The position numbers were made by a program, and so were the translations under genes. This document shows, piece after piece, positions 63,653 through 64,000 of a stretch of DNA of 64,000 nt. The DNA comes from Lottia gigantea (taxonomy: Eukaryota > Mollusca > Gastropoda > Lottiidae), in NCBI RefSeq assembly GCF_000327385.1, contig NW_008710115.1, forward strand, positions 103,624 through 167,623, in the 5' to 3' direction. The first letter of the stretch is position 1, and each line of letters starts with the position of its first letter. The notes below the pieces were generated by a model that saw only the letters and a list, made by a program, of their open reading frames with translations, was not told the DNA's origin and searched no databases.

Positions 63653-64000
63653 TGAACAAGTATTTTTGTATTGATTGAAGTCAGATGAAAAAGAAAGTAT
63701 CAATAAGAAGACATTATTTGTGAATCATTATGTTATTAGTAAAGTTTCCTATAATTTAGCCATTAGATATTAGATGAGGCTGATAACACTGACTTGACTC
63801 AGTCCTTATTTCCTACAGGCAATCAATCGATTCTCTAGCTTCTAGCATTCTCTCTCATTACCATATCACATTTATACCAGAAAAATTCCACCAGCTCTTT
63901 TCTTCATTTATTCCATGAATGTTGATGTTCTACATACAAAACTATTGAATAAAATTCACATCCACTTAGTCACAATACCATTATACTGTAGCCATCTGAT
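63653..64000. other. Right edge of the window, nothing recognised
   Basis: An acceptor-like CCTTATTTCCTACAG ends at about 63819, but the window closes before a donor could be judged. No other feature. Confidence 0.45.

Overview
This looks like non-coding DNA from a large, AT-rich (about 70% A+T by eye) metazoan nuclear genome. Short repeats of tRNA-SINE and MITE type, many minisatellites and decayed splice-like signals fit an invertebrate. A lophotrochozoan, perhaps a mollusc, is my guess from the look of the SINE and the MITEs; that is weak inference. I found no convincing protein-coding gene on either strand. Every open frame above 60 codons is either a minisatellite read-through or lies in AT-rich sequence with no recognisable domain. 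No rRNA, no intact tRNA gene, no CRISPR array and no bacterial operon structure is present. The window is best read as a gene desert or the inside of one or more very long introns.

Layout. 0-14 kb: a TTAA-flanked MITE at the left edge (25-356), a weak exon candidate (961-1012), a palindromic MITE (3785-4034), a 38-bp minisatellite (4384-5400), a 28-bp minisatellite (6170-6372), two tRNA-derived SINE copies (7039-7350, 9402-9722), a second exon candidate (10322-10386), a reverse copy of the first MITE (11607-11942) and a cluster of palindromic elements (12556-13045). 14-30 kb: a 1.7-kb array of 78-bp units, a stem-loop at 17.8 kb, and arrays of 26, 28 and about 82 bp at 23, 26.5 and 29 kb. A CpG-richer pocket lies just before the 26.5-kb array. 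30-43 kb: a 28-bp array, another TTAA MITE (34386-34658), a 1.4-kb element with 12-bp terminal inverted repeats and an assembly gap (36617-38030), a third SINE copy, a very short MITE derivative and two adjacent arrays of 34 and 25 bp. 43-64 kb: exon candidates at 45.3 and 57.1 kb, two more palindromic MITE copies, arrays of 108/117 bp and 23 bp, and a 36-copy array of 44-bp units near the right end.

There are no genes here to link into a pathway. Twelve clear minisatellite arrays make up about 9 kb (roughly 14% of the window), several with higher-order periods. At least six short elements begin TTAA-AGGG or end in the complementary form, which implies one insertion chemistry used several times. 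Five plus-strand segments have good acceptor and donor sequences but stops in most or all frames; if real, they would be 5' UTR or long non-coding RNA exons.
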